A stretch of 64,000 nucleotides of DNA from Sabellastarte sp. h YS-2021 (GCA_964017235.1 OZ024931.1:121345530-121409529); one strand, 5' to 3'; positions 1 to 15,100 are shown, counted from the first letter of the stretch. The notes: generated by a model from the letters alone, not told the origin. Numbers and translations: made by a program.

Positions 1-173
1 CAGATTGACACATATGAGAAGATCTATGAAGAAGTGGCTCAATTTGAGGGGATCAAAATGTTTGAGACTTGGTTCCGAGTGGATGCCAAGCCTTTCAAAC
101 AGGCCCTATTGAACATCATCAAGAAGTGGAGCTACATGTTCAAACAACATCTCATCGATCATGTCACTAACAG
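1..173 (+). CDS. Dynein exon 1 of window (tail), 5' end truncated by window
   Basis: Reads [20 protein letters not shown] and onward in frame 1 and ends with two bases of a serine codon at AG|gtaatt. This is part of the N-terminal tail that binds intermediate chains and neighbouring heavy chains. The 441-bp intron that follows shows nothing recognisable. Confidence 0.93.
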
Positions 174-3100
174 GTAATTGCCAAGATTGTATTTGTGTTG
201 ATATAATATACAGACACATCTGTCTTGCTTTTTTTTCTTTGTGATAAATATGTTTTGATCAGTGTAAAAACTCGCTAAGGAACAGTGCTCTTTATCAATT
301 ATATAATTTACAGTGACATGTCTGAAACTATTCCAAAACCAATCCACAATTTTCCTTATATTGGCCCAAGTGATATTGTAAGTACTAGCAGACTTGGTAT
401 TATGTTGAACCTGGTACCTATTCCAAATATAGAAGTAATCATAAATATTAGAGTCACATTACACTTCACCAGATGTATTTTTGAATCAGGCATGAATTCA
501 GACTTGGGTATTATTTCAAGAGTTTACTCTGAGACTTATTTTGGGAATCTGTTTTGATAGTATAGCTTACCTGAACATTATGAATCTTTCCCTGATACGT
601 ATTTGTATTTCTAGTCTCAAAGATCTGGCGGAATTCATCAAGGTGTCAGACAAAGGCCTGCAGGAGCCTGTAGAAGAGGGAGACTATAATGGCCTGGTGG
701 AGTGTATGGGTCACCTGATTGCAGTCAAAGACAGGCAGGCCACCACTGACGAGATGTTTGAGCCGCTCAAACATACCATAGAATTACTGAGACAGTATGG
801 ACAGGAATTGCCAGAAGAAGTGCACCAGCAATTGCAGGTAAATGGCGTGTGTGAAGGAGCTGCAGCAAGAGTTTGTTTTATTGTATACATACTTTTACAG
901 GGCTTATTTTCCATGATATTATGTATTCTAAAGTACAAAGAACAACAACCTACCCATGGTTCATAAGTCTGTGAATAGTCGCGAGTTTTTAACATGTATC
1001 ATACTATGGACAGAGCCGAATTATGGTGGATATGCATCGTGAAAGGGTGTGTCTTTAGCAGTCCAGTGGCTTGTCTGAAACTAGTTTAAATACCTGGCAA
1101 ATGAGATAAAAACATAATGCAGAGGCTGAATTTTTCACAAGACATAAATTGTAGCTTTTTCAGCTAATGAGCTTAGAAAGTGAAAAGTAATTCCAACAGA
1201 AATTAGAAATTTGTATTTATGTTTCAAGTAGAAACTGATTAGAAACTGAAACCAGATTTTCAAGAAACCATATTTTGTGGTGATGGGTTCAAATCTGGCT
1301 AAGCCAACAAATCACGAGGGAAATAAGTTTAAATGGTAAAATAATATAAAATATAGCAAAGATCTTTTGCTTGTTTCAGAAATTTTGGGCCAATAATCTT
1401 GTTTAGCTTTAGTATAAACTTATACTTAATATATTTCAGGAGCTGCCTGAGCAGTGGAATAATACCAAAAAGATCGCCATCACAGTGAAGCAGCAGGTGG
1501 CACCACTGCAAGCCAACGAGGTCTCCAATATCCGCAAAAAGTCAGCATCCTTTGATGTCAGCCAGCACACCTTCAGGGAAGAATTCCGCAAGATCCCGCC
1601 ATTCTGGTACAACTGTGAGAATCCATATGAACATCTGGACACTGTGAGTTGGAAAGAAATTTTAAACATACTTTTACAGGGGAAAATGCATCTTGAAAGA
1701 TTATAAAGCACATAATTCTAAAATAGGGCTTGTTTCTTTAAATCTCCATTGTTTATTGTTTAAGTACTTGAGGATATTTAATTTATTTAGTGCATCGATA
1801 AATGGGTTATTTAAAACAAAACTTGTCACTACACTGTAAATTTGTGGTGAAACTTGGCAAATTGTTTATAAAATGTCTGTGAATTTATTTTCAATGTAGA
1901 CAACAACTAGAACTATACTTTCTGCTGGTTTATATGTAAAATTATCAAAATTCAATTGAGTTTTTTTAGATGTTAATGAGACTTCAGAATTTGCTTATTA
2001 CATGATTTTATGTACTGTTTACAGTATCCCAATCTTTAACATGGGGAATTTTTTATTAATTGTATACGGGGTATCGTATGCTTTTTGCAGTACCACAGTA
2101 TATGGATGCAGGGGATTCTAATTAATTTAATTCCTGGTAACATATTCTGTTTACAGTACCATGTCAAGATCATGGGTATGGAGAAGGAGATGGCAAGTCT
2201 ACTCGAGTCGGCCAGTCTTTTTGAGGTCAACATTCCTGACTACAAGCAACTGAAACAATGTCGTAAGGAGATTGTCCTCCTTAAGATGCTGTGGGATTAC
2301 GTGTACATAGTTCAGACTAGCATCGAGGACTGGAAAACAACTCCCTGGAAAGAGATCAATGTGGAACAGATGGAGATGGACTGCAAGAAGTTTGCTAAGG
2401 ACATTAGGGCTCTGGACAAGGAGATGAGGGCCTGGGATACGTACACTGGAGTGGAAGGTGTAGTAAAGAACATGCTCACCTCACTGAGAGCTGTGTCTGA
2501 ACTACAGAACCCAGCAATCAGAGACAGACATTGGCAACAACTCATGCAGGCAACTGGGGTAGGTGTTTAATTAGTGAAGTGCATAGGTTTATTTGAGTGT
2601 TTACCTCTGTGCAATAAGCAGCTGTATAGAGTAGCATACTAATCTGATCTAATTATCTGCATAGCAGGCAAAATATCTACCATACAATGGGGATATAGCA
2701 TGCTAAACTAACAAAAGAATGGGCAGAAGTTCTAGTAGAAGGACATGCTAAGTATCAAATAAACTAACACTATTAAAGTCAGACTGATATAGGCAGCAAC
2801 TCATGCAGCCACTCCATTGGGTAAGGTCTATATGTGAAGATATATATTGTCATTAATTTGTATAATTTATTTGCATAGACAGATAGTAAGACTTCAGATG
2901 TTGGCAGAAAGTGATGCAAACAACTGGATTAAGGTTTAAAGTGTTAAAATGTATGTGTGGTTTTAACATTTATCATTCAAAGAGACAGGTATTTGTAACA
3001 TGCCTAACAGATCATTGATTTAATGAAATTAAGATTGAATATTCAGTAATTCTGACTTCATATGACTTCTGACTATGATGACAATTGTATTTTCCAGTAC

Positions 3101-6100
3101 ATTTTCCAACGTATTTTACATTATAGTTTTAACATGTTCCAAACATATTCATTATATATATTAATTGCTAATCAAATATTGTAGCCCTTAGATTATGTTC
3201 TTAGCCTAATACTATTTGTCTCAGGCCTAACCTATTAATATTACAAGATGTTCTAACATTTATTGTTTATATATCTTAATTATATACATCCCAAAGTAGA
3301 ATCCGACTTTTAACCAGAGTTAGCTTTTAACTTGACCTGCTTTTGTACATTACTGATGAGCAGGCACCTAGTAGTGTAAGTATATGCAGTGACACAACAC
3401 CGGTTACTGCATGCTTTTAGATCTTAGTTCACCCCACACATATTGCACTTGCTGAGTAGTGACACCTGGCTGTTGTTGTTTTGTCAAGATAATTGATACT
3501 AAAGATAATTAAACTTATTTTATAGAGTAAAAAATGTGACATTTGCCTCAGTATGTGAAGGTGGAACCTAGTGATGGTATTGTTTATCGATATTGAACTA
3601 TTTATCAATTCATGCTAAATATGCTGATATCGATAATGTACTGTACAATATCAGTATTGGAACATATTACTTAATATATGCACCTCTGCTGTCTTCCATT
3701 AAAATAAAGTGCAAAATTTGAAGATTACATGTCTTTTCATATCTACTCCGAACTGCCAAATTTGTTTACCTTTTGTGATACTACTAAAATTTGCAAAGAG
3801 TTTGGAAGGTCTCCCCAGGAAAACATTTCATGCCTCAATATTTCAATATCGATCGATATTGAAGGTAAAAATATGGTTTGATATCGACATACATATTTTT
3901 ATTTGATACCAACACTAGTGGAACCCTTTATTAGATGAAATAATCAACATTTGTGCTAAGAGGAGATCAGAGGTACAATGTTACAAAAATCACACACAAG
4001 TGATGAATTTGAAACATGTCAATGATATGGAAGAGGGTTTACTCACTGGTAAATTTTACACACAGTGACAAAGTTTACATACTGGGCGAATTTTACATTT
4101 ATTACTGTGTATTTTTAGTTGCTGGTTCTCATTAAAATAAACTGGGTATCACATAGACACATGTTTCAGTCCACCTCCCTATTCATGCTAAAAGTATAAA
4201 TCCTGAGAAAAGTAGTTTGACTGTATAATTTTCTTTTATAAATGTGCAGAAAGTGATTGTGTCTGAAATTTTGCATTGTTATTTGTAGTTTTAATTTATA
4301 ATTAAATATTAAAAATATTATTAAACTTTGTTATGTGTTCTTTATGTTTCATAAACAATATTTTATTGAAGCAATTAGGCAAAATAAAAAAAAAAGATTA
4401 TAATAAGCCTTCTCGCAAGTTCTTTATGTTGTCTTCAGTGTTTTCTTGTCCCATGCTCTTATGTTATGGCACAGACACTCACAGTTTACACTGAAATCAC
4501 ACCAGGTTTACTTAGTTTGCACACTGATTTGTTTCACCAAAATCTCTTCTTAAAGCCTTATTAAAAGGTACTACATGTTGGTATGTTTGTAGCCATTGTG
4601 GGAAGATTAAAAATAATCTAGAATAAGTTTTAATTGTCTTTTATTCCATGTTTTTATTTCACACAAAGGTTCACATCCTATCACACACAACACAAGTGAT
4701 GGAACACGTTTTTACCCTCTTTATAAGGTGCCGTTAGTTTTAGTACTTGATTTACCATCTACCTAATAGTCTGCAAATATTGCGAGAATAAGTACGACGT
4801 TTCCGTTTAACTCAACACGCCCCCTTAAACGAATAAGTTGTCTAATCTCTTGCGTGTGATTGGTTTTGTAAACATATCTGCAAGATTTTGTTCAGATGGA
4901 ATATACTTCAGTAATATATAGCCCTTTTGAACTTCTACACGGATAAAGTGATATTTAATGTCTATGTGTTTTGTCCTTTGGTGAAGCACAGGATTTTTGG
5001 CTAGGGCTATAGCGCTCTGATTATCAACAAAAATGTCAACAGTGTTAACCTTGTCCCCTGAAAATTCTTCATAGAGACACCTCAGAAACTTTGCTTCTTG
5101 AACGCATGAAACTAAGGCCACATACTCAGCCTCACAAGTGGATAGGGCAACACATGTTTGTTTTCTGCTCTTCCAGCAAACCATGTCACTATTTGTGTTC
5201 ATAATAAAACAGTAACCACTAACACTTTTTCTATCTTCTAGATTTCCCCAATCAGAATCACTAAAGCCTTGTAGTTTCACGCCTGTTGATTTTCTGAAAT
5301 TTAGACTTTGAGATTTTGTTCCCTTGAGATACCTAAGGACATGCTTTGCCCATTCCAGATGTGCTTTTGTTGGATGTTCTAGAAACTGAGATAGCATACT
5401 GACGCTATAACATATATCCGGCCTTGTACATGTCATCAGATATATTAGGCTTCCTACAATTTGCCTATACAGACATGAATCTTCTAGTGGCTTTGAGTCA
5501 CTTGATCTTAACTTGTTCACATTCATTTCACAAGGAGCAGCCTTTGGCTTACAGTCATTCATCCTAAACTTATCAAGCATCTGTTCTATATATTTACTTT
5601 GATGCATTGTAACACAATCACCTTCAAAGTCAAACTGAATGTTCAAGAACAGAGATAATTGACCAAGGTCTTTCATTTTGAACCGTTTGCTCAGTGTTTG
5701 CTTTTCATTTTGCAATACATCTTCACTATTTGCTGCTATTATGATATCGTCTACCCACACGAGTAAAATAACATAGCAGTCATGAGTTTGCTTTGTGTAC
5801 ACACACATGTCAGTCAAAGATTGCTTGAAACCTTGTTCAATGAGATAGTCATGCAACAGTAAGTTCCATATTCTCCCACTTTGTTTCAGGCCATACAAAG
5901 ATTTGTTAAGCTTGCAAACAAGCTTTTCACCCTTTGTTCCCATCTTTTCAAATCCCTTTGGTTGTTCAACATAAAGTTCACAATCTATTGGCCCATTCAG
6001 AAATGCAGTTTTGACATCCATTTGATGAACCTTTAGGTTTTGTTGCATGGCTATCTGTAACAACATGCGAATGGACGTAATACGGGCAGTTGGACAGAAT

Positions 6101-9100
6101 GTGTCTTTGTAATCAATATTTGGGATCTGGGAATACCCTTTTGCAACATATCTAGCCTTGTATCTTTCCTCACCATCTGAATCTCTTTTGACAGTATAGA
6201 CCCATTTTCCACCAATCAAATTTGCTCCGGCAGGTAGTTTGGTGTACTCAAAAGTTTCATTTTCATCAAGTGCACTAATTTCATCTTTCATTGCCTGATG
6301 CCATTTCATAGAGTTTTCACTCTGAATTGCTTCTTCAAAAGTTTTGGGAGTTTCAAAATCACCCATTTGATATAGAAAGTCAATGTTTTGATCAGTGGGG
6401 GCATCAACCATTGTGACATAGTCTTTTAAATAGACTGGTTTAGCAAGCTTTCTGACTGACTTTCTACAAGTGCTATTCGCATCATCAATGGATAGGTTTG
6501 GGTCTACACTGTTTTGGTCGTTACCTTGAGCTTGTTCAACAAGAGTATTCTCAGGTATGTAAGGTTTAATAATGTTTTGTTCTACATTTTGAACTGGTTC
6601 AATGGCACAAGCTTCAGTTTTCTGAACTACATTGTCACAGAATTTCACACATCTTACTCTCTTGACTTGATTTTTACTCTTGAAATACACAAGATATGCG
6701 GGACTTGACTTATCATAACCAATAAACACCCCCTTTTCACAACGTGGTTCTAGCTTTGACTGATTTTGTATGTATGCAAAACAACTCGTACCAAAAATTT
6801 GCATCTTACTGAGGTTTGGTTTCTTCCCAGTAACTGCTTCAAATGGGGTTATCCCCAGTCTCCGATTGAGACAGCGGTTTCTGATATACACTGATGTATA
6901 TACTGCATAAGTCCAAAGAGACTTTGGCAAATTTGCTTCAATTAACATGCATCTTGCCATGTCGAACACTGTCCTCCACCCTCGTTCAACAGTACCATTT
7001 TGGTGGGGGCTGTACGGGGCACTAAACTCGTGCCTAACCTTGTTTTGAACCAACAACGACTCAAATCCGCTACATGTGAATTCCGTTCCATTATCCGATC
7101 TTAAGGTTTTGATTTGCCCAAAAGGGGCAATATCTGCCAAAAACTTCTTAGTAGCTTCACATGTGTCAGATTTGGCTTTCAGGAAATACACCATATATAC
7201 ACCCGAGTAATCATCCACAAACATCAGACAATACTTGAAACCTTCACGGGCAGTAGGCTCAATTGGGCCTGCTAGATCACAGTGGACCAACTCAAATAAC
7301 TTACTGGCTTTTCTGTCAGGATCTCGATTTCGGTATTGAGGCATCTTCCCCAAAGTACAAGTGTCACAGTTAAATTCTGACTTATCTGAGACTTTCATAC
7401 CGTCAACGACGTTTTCTAATGCTAGGATGTCTTGTACATTGCAATGACCCATAGTTTGGTGCCAATTTTTGCTACTACGGGATACTTTTTCGGAACCTTT
7501 CACAGAGTTCAAATAGTACAACCGACCTGATTGATTGATATCAAAAGCAGTGCCATCTGGGGCAATTAGTTGAGCATCGTTTGGACCAAAATTGACATTT
7601 GCACCCCTTCTAACAGCAGCTTGTACAGATAAAATGTTTTGCTTGTAGGATGGTATATACAAAGCATTTTCAAGTACAATATCATGTTTAACACCATTGC
7701 TGTCATGCACTGAAATTGATGCATTACCCTTACCAAGGACTACATTATCTGATCTACTACCATCTGCTAGTTCAATGACGTGTTTTTCAGTACTCAAATC
7801 TTGCATTGAAAGAAAACTTTCTTTACTAGTAATAATATGTGCAGTAGCACCACAATCAACCAAAATAGAGTTACAAACATCAGTCAAAACAGTGTCAGTA
7901 TTTTGTACATAGTCTGCTTTAAACACGAATGAGTGATCATCAGCATCCTCTTGGACGGTCTTCACAGTATCACTGCTTGGTTTCTTCTTGTTTTTGCGAC
8001 ACTCACCAGTTGTATGTGTTGAGCTTTTACAGTTATTACACCACTTACGGTTGCTCTGGTTGCCGTTGTTTTGTCCCTTGTTGACGTGACACTGGTAGGA
8101 CTTATGATTGGGTTCTCCACAGGTGTAGCATGTTATATTTCTTCTTGGGTTGCTTGTTCTTGGATTTAGTTGCATAATGGTATCTTTTTCACACGCAGTC
8201 CTGTGGCGATACCTTTCATTCTCTTCGAACGACTTCAGTGCTATTTTATAGTCCAAGAAACTACAATCTTCATCTTTCTGAGTCATAACTGTACAGAAGG
8301 TGTTGAACCTGTCAGGTAGCCCCTTCATGGTAATTGCCATCAGCAAGCTGTCACTAATGTTTTCTCCAGCAGTTTTCAGAGAATTGCAGATAGTTTCTGC
8401 TCTAATTAAGTAGTCAGTTACATTTTCGTCTTCACCCATCTGTAGTGATGTGAGCTGAGTGTACAGGTAAATAATACGAGGTTTACCTTTTCCCATGTAA
8501 TGTTCATTCAAAATCTTCAATGCTTTCGGACCATCATTTGGAGCATCACGCATAATCAGACTCAGGCTTCTGTCATCCAAGTACTGAATTAGCTGTGCAA
8601 ATGCTAGTGCCTTATTTGCTTGACTTGGTTCATCAGCTCCATGAAATATTCCATACATTTTCTGAAGTCTCATGTGTCCCAAAAATTTCATTTCCCACAG
8701 TTCATATTTATCCTGATCTCCATCAAAGTGGAGTCTGGGCCCATAACCTGTTGGTATGTTTGTAGCCATTGTGGGAAGATTAAAAATAATCTAGAATAAG
8801 TTTTAATTGTCTTTTATTCCATGTTTTTATTTCACACAAAGGTTCACATCCTATCACACACAACACAAGTGATGGAACACGTTTTTACCCTCTTTATAAG
8901 GTGCCGTTAGTTTTAGTACTTGATTTACCATCTACCTAATAGTCTGCAAATATTGCGAGAATAAGTACGACGTTTCCGTTTAACTCAACACTACAGATTC
9001 AAAGCAGATGGACAAAAATGCACTAAATGTTTGTGGCTATTGCTTATAGTGAAATCAACTTATGATAAAGAAATCTATTGGAATTTGGCTTTATTTAGTT

Positions 9101-12100
9101 TTATCTGTCTATTTTTTTTTTGTAATGTTTGAAAAAAAGATATTCATGCCTTTCGATATTTTGATTAAAATAACCAAATATGTCCATCATCCATGTTCTA
9201 TTTATTTATACATAACCTTTGTATCATGTTGTGTTAAGTAGTTACATTAATTTGTTTCTTATAAAATTTTCCAAAAAAGTTTAATTTCTGAAAGACAAGA
9301 CACTATCACACATATTACAGGCTATATATAACATTATTTAACTAATATTGCCATGTATCATGGATACTGCTGACAAAATAGTGTAGATTGAACTATTAAA
9401 TTTCTCATTTCAAATCTGAGCTGCTTCTCATGTCAGAGCTGTACTACAAGGCTGTCTTTTCTTACAGTCTTGTTTTCATTCAGATGAAATGTTACAGCTA
9501 AAATGCCTCCCTGTGCATTTTTTTCAAATTAAGATGTCTTTTTTTTTTTCACAGGTGCATCTCACTACTGGTGACAAAACACAAAAGGAGATCTATATTC
9601 TATAACTACACCTAAGTTTGAGGAATAAGTGATGGCCAGGTTTTTTTCAAATGTCTTTTTTTTTCTGTGTTGTTCTCTACAGATTTTGTAACAGCTGTTT
9701 GTAGGTGTATTTCATTGTGGATGAAATGAGGCTGATTAACATTATTTGTAACTTTATTTACCCATTTTATCAAGCCAAGCTTTGGTTCCATTTTACAGGT
9801 GCGTTTCACTATGGATGATAATACCACACTGGCAGACCTGCTATCACTCAACCTGCACAACTTTGAGGATGAAGTTTTGGGCATTGTAGACAAGGCCGTG
9901 AAAGAAATGAGTATGGAAAAGGTCCTCAAAGAACTGGACACGACCTGGGCAACCATGGAGTTTGAGCATGACAAACATGCTAGAACTGGCATCACCATGC
10001 TGAAAGCCAGTGAAGAAGTCATTGAGACACTGGAAGACAATCAGGTATAGGTTTGAATGTCTGGCAGTACTTGTAATAGAGTGGATAGTGGATAATTGGA
10101 TTTGTATGTACATTTTGCACACTAATGTATATTGGCAGCATCATAACAACAAGTATTGGAGGAAATATGAGAAATTGTATCCCCAGACGAAAGTCGGGGA
10201 CACTTAGGATTCAGTACGGTCATGCCACCGCTGCTGCCGCCGCAAAGATTTCCTTTCGGACGCGATAAAAATATTTTAGTTAGACATTTCAAATTTGGTA
10301 TGTGGGTATATATGAGCAGACCGCCAAAGTACCTCATTGAGCCCATTTTGGGCCTGTGTGTAGAGACATTTCAGTGTTACCGCTCTAACAAAAAAAATGT
10401 TATAGCTAGCCTTCTCAAATTTGCAAGATATATTCATAACCATAACCATTCTTGCCTGGGAATATTTTTGGCGTCATTTTGAAAAATAAGATGGCCGCCA
10501 TGGGCAGTTTTTTTTACTTTCAACAAGGACTTTTTTGGCCCTCTAGAGCAAAGGATATTATAGGTAGAGATCTAAAATATGCAGGATATGTTCCTCATTA
10601 CAAAATATTTTTGGCCTCATTTTGAAAAACAAGATGGCTGCCACAGGTTTTTTTTTGTCAATCATGAAAAGTGCCTATATCTCCCTTATTATTGGTCCTA
10701 CAGGTTTTGGATGGTAAACCAACCGAATCTTTTGGTGGGGTCATTATCATCAGAACCCCTCATTCGAGCTAACATTTTGGATTGTACAATATTCGTATTT
10801 ATATCCCTGTGGCTTAAAATAACCTTTTTTGAGCATTATAATATATTGAGTAATTTTAGAGTAAAATACACATCTTATAATTGGAATACACTTTTATTTA
10901 GATTAGAGAAAGGCTAATATTTATCCTTTTATCTATTTTTTTTCAATCTCCTGAGATTGACTTGATTGGCTGTAGCTGGATTTTGTTTAGTAGCTTGTCC
11001 TTTTCTCCTAACCATAAGCCAGAAGTATTATGTTGATGAATTTTGTACACATGTATATAATTTAGCATGTTGGGTAAAATATTTTACTGCATTTGTTTTA
11101 TCAATTGCCTATATTCTTCCATGGAATAGAACCAACTGAAATCCTCGAGTGTTTCAGGTGATAGATACAGTAATAAAGATAATATAATCAAATAGAGCTA
11201 TCTCCTCAAAAATGTGTCCTTTGTCATGAACTGATATAGACTAGAGCATTCCTGGCTATATTTGCTACTGTGTTTCAGGTCCAACTGCAGAACATGCTGA
11301 CATCCAAGTGGATTGCCCACTTCCTGGAAGAGGTGTCCAGTTGGCAAAAAAAGCTGTCCACCGCTGACCAGGTGATCTCCATCTGGTTTGAGGTGCAGAG
11401 GACCTGGTCTCATCTCGAGTCTATTTTCATTGGCTCAGAGGACATCAGAAGTCAGCTGCCAGAGGATTCCAAGAGGTTTGATGGAATCGATACAGACTTC
11501 AAAGAACTCGTCAGTGAAGTAGAACAGACCAAGAATGTCGTGGAGGCGACAAATAGGCCAAAACTTTATGAAAGACTAGAATCCCTGCAAGGCCAGCTGA
11601 CTCTCTGTGAGAAAGCCCTGGCAGAATACCTGGAGACCAAGAGGTTGGCTTTCCCAAGGTTCTACTTTGTGTCCTCTGCTGATCTGCTGGACATCCTGTC
11701 TAATGGAAACAACCCTACGTTGGTGATGCGGCACTTGACCAAGCTGTTTGACAGCATGGCAAAGCTCAAGTTTATTCAGGATGACAAGGAGAATGATACC
11801 AAGACAGCCGTGGCCATGTGGTCAAAGGATGGAGAATTTGTGGACTTTCCAAATGAATGTGACTGCAGCGGTCAAGTAGAAGTCTGGCTTAACCGCCTGC
11901 TGGACACCCAGTGTGCCACAGTACTGCATGTCATGGGAGAAGCAGTGACTAGCTATGAAGAGAAGCCCAGAGATCAGTGGGTGTTTGACTTCCCAGCACA
12001 GGTGGCGTTGTGTGGTACTCAGATCTGGTGGACTACCGAGGTCAACATTGCCTTTGGAAGGTTAGAAGAAGGCTACGAGAATGCCCTAAAAGACTATAAC

Positions 12101-15100
12101 AAGAAGCAAGTTAGTCAGCTGAACAATCTCATCATGATGCTGCTCGGGAAACTGACTAAAGGAGACAGGCAGAAGATCATGACTATCTGTACCATTGATG
12201 TGCATGCTCGTGATGTGGTGTCCAAGCTTATAGCACAAAAAGTGGACAATGCCCAGGCCTTCACCTGGCTGTGCCAGCTCAGGCACAGGTGGGACGAGGG
12301 CAAGAAGGACTGCTTTGCTAACATCTGTGATGCTCAGTTCAAATATTCTCATGAGTACCTTGGTAACACGCCACGTCTTGTCATTACCCCACTGACTGAC
12401 CGCTGTTACATCACCCTCACACAGTCCCTCCACTTGACCATGAGTGGAGCACCTGCTGGACCAGCTGGAACAGGAAAAACAGAGACAACTAAAGATCTGG
12501 GACGTGCCTTAGGTATCATGGTGTATGTGTTCAACTGCTCTGAACAGATGGACTACAAATCCATTGGCAACATCTACAAAGGACTGGCTCAGTCTGGTGC
12601 CTGGGGATGCTTTGATGAGTTCAACCGTATTGCTGTGGAGGTGCTGTCTGTGGTGGCTGTACAGGTGAAATGCATCCAGGATGCCATCAAGGCAGAAAAG
12701 AAGGAATTCAACTTCCAGGGTGAAGTCATCAAACTCAAGACCACCGTTGGATTGTTTATTACCATGAACCCTGGTTATGCTGGAAGAACAGAACTGCCAG
12801 AGAACCTGAAGGCTCTCTTCAGGTAAGTTAAAAGTAATAGTGTTACAAAATGATAGACATTAACAGTGGACAGAGTAAGTAAAAACAAATAATGTTAAAG
12901 TAAAAAATATATAATAGCAGTTGTACAACAATTGCGATCAGGTCCACAGTTATAGAGTTTTTATAACTCATTGTCAAAAAGTACAAAAGATTATTTAGAG
13001 TGTTTATAAATTTTAAAATATACCCTCTTCCAATGCCAGGAATGGTGATGCTATTTTGTTTTAGAATACACCATGTAACCTTCAATTATTAGTACCTACA
13101 GAGAGCTTTCTGTACATTTTAGGCCATGTGCTATGGTGGTGCCTGACTTTGAGCTTATTGCTGAGATCATGATGGTTGCCGAGGGATTCATTGAGGCACG
13201 TCTGTTGGCGCGTAAGTTCATTACACTCTACTCCCTGTGCCGAGAGCTGCTGTCCAAGCAGGACCACTACGATTGGGGTCTGAGAGCCATCAAGTCCGTA
13301 CTTGTGGTGGCTGGATCGCTGAAGAGAGGTGATCCTGACAGGCCAGAGGATCAGGTGAGCAATGTATATTGAATGGTTACCTGTCATACATAATACTAGT
13401 GCTGCGACTTGGTCCGCAAAAACCACTCGATTATCGCCCACATGGGATCGATGCATCATTCGATGCCTCAGCAGACATTAAAATCATACAAAACTTACAG
13501 AGTAAATAACTAATCCACACTTTCATATAATATTTTTGTACATTTCAACAATTCTAAGGTGATATTTTGGGACAAAAACTGCTCCATATTTATTTTACGG
13601 AAAATCACTTCCTCTTTCGTTTGATTCGACTGGAAACATACTAGACCTCAACCCTTTTTTGGCTTTCCGAATTTTTTTTTTTTTTTATCAATGCATCGAA
13701 AGTGATGCGGTCATCGATCAATGCATCGAATGGACCACTAATCGGCGCAGCACTACATAATACAACTATTCAATTCAGTTTTCTGATTTGTATTGATGGG
13801 GATTGAGGGATATTAAGTGTTTGCTGGTGGTGGCAAAATAATTAAATAGAAGAAGGCAGTTTGTTTCTGTTTTGAGGGCCTGCCAAGACTCAAGTCTGGT
13901 GAACTTTTCTGCACAGTAAGCTTAATTTATTAAACAGTTTATAAATGAATTTCTTACTTCATGAAAGTTATAACCAGAGCACTGGCGAAATGGGATTCTA
14001 TCTTGTTAAGGGAGAATGGTATGCTGTACTATAAAGTAACAAACTCTGTGTAAATCAAGGACAAACCATATCTCCTGAAATGATTTTGTTTGCGGAATAT
14101 TGAATCCTTTATTTGTGTATATTTTGCCAGGTATTGATGAGAGCTCTGCGTGATTTCAACATCCCAAAGATTGTGACAGATGACGTTCCTATCATCATGG
14201 GTCTGATTGGAGACTTGTTCCCTGCTCTAGATGTGCCGCGTAAGAGAGATTTGGACTTTGAAAGGGACATCAAACAGGCTGTCGTGGATCTCAAACTGCA
14301 GCCCGAGGACAGCTTTGTGCTTAAGGTAAATGGGTCATGGATTTTCTTTGATGGGAAACAGTGGTGTCATGGTAACACAATCACTAACCACCCCTGAAGC
14401 CTTGGATATAAATTTCAACCCATCTTAAATGTGATGTACAGCTATAAATTTAATTCAATTTTAATTTAATTAATTATTTTATTGCGTAAAATAGCCTTAC
14501 CTTATCCTCACAAGTGCTTGTTTGGTTTTGTAGAGCAAAACGTATCGACCGACAAGAATTTTTTAAGGAATATTCTTGTCACAAGAGGTGACCCCTTTGT
14601 CTGCGCATGTCCGCGCTTGCGCAGTAGTCATTGTCGACAGACGATTGTCGAGAGCTCTTCATTATATTTTTGGTCGATATGGGAGCAACACGTATTTTTC
14701 CTTATTATCGTCCATTCACGGATGAAAATCTATGAAGTTTTTGAAGCGTGCAAGCGTGCACCTACCTGTAGTTGTCCATTATTCGACTGGTACTACCACT
14801 AATTCTGCCTCCCTTGTCCTGAAAAGGGTCAGAATAAGATGTGCAAGAAGATGTTGCTGTAAAGTCTTCAGTGGAAGACGTGTATATCTTCCGCTGTACT
14901 CACCCATTATTCGACTGGAATTACCTCCTTGTCGATGAAGGGGATGCAAAGAAGATTTCATTGCGTTAATACATCTTACCTACCAGACGATAGCTATAGC
15001 CCGGCGCCAGCTGGTCCCGCCAAACGAAAGAAAAGACGTCCTGGGTTTCACCCCCGGCAGGACCGGTACATTACACTCCACTCGCCAGGTGGCCTAGTTC

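Larger units (their letters stand above)
4576..8990 (-). mobile_element. Ty1/Copia LTR retrotransposon, looks whole
   Basis: 4,415-bp element on the - strand in dynein intron 4. Two 242-bp LTRs appear identical, have TGTTG...CAACA ends and are flanked by the 5-bp target duplication CTACA (4571-4575 and 8991-8995). It holds a primer-binding site, a polypurine tract and one uninterrupted gag-pol frame in Copia order (gag, protease, integrase, reverse transcriptase, RNase H). It looks whole with no break seen, and the identical LTRs mean a very recent insertion. The domain order excludes Gypsy. Confidence 0.95.

Noticed and set aside
285-966. Open frames reading through dynein intron 1 and past exon 2
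   Set aside because: Only the part between the AG and GT sites matches dynein; the extensions are intron sequence.
10579-10917. 112-codon frame in intron 5
   Set aside because: Lies in a hairpin-led repeat and AT-rich intron; no motif, and composition follows the repeat.
13082-13459. 125-codon - strand frame across dynein exon 7
   Set aside because: It is the antisense shadow of a conserved exon.
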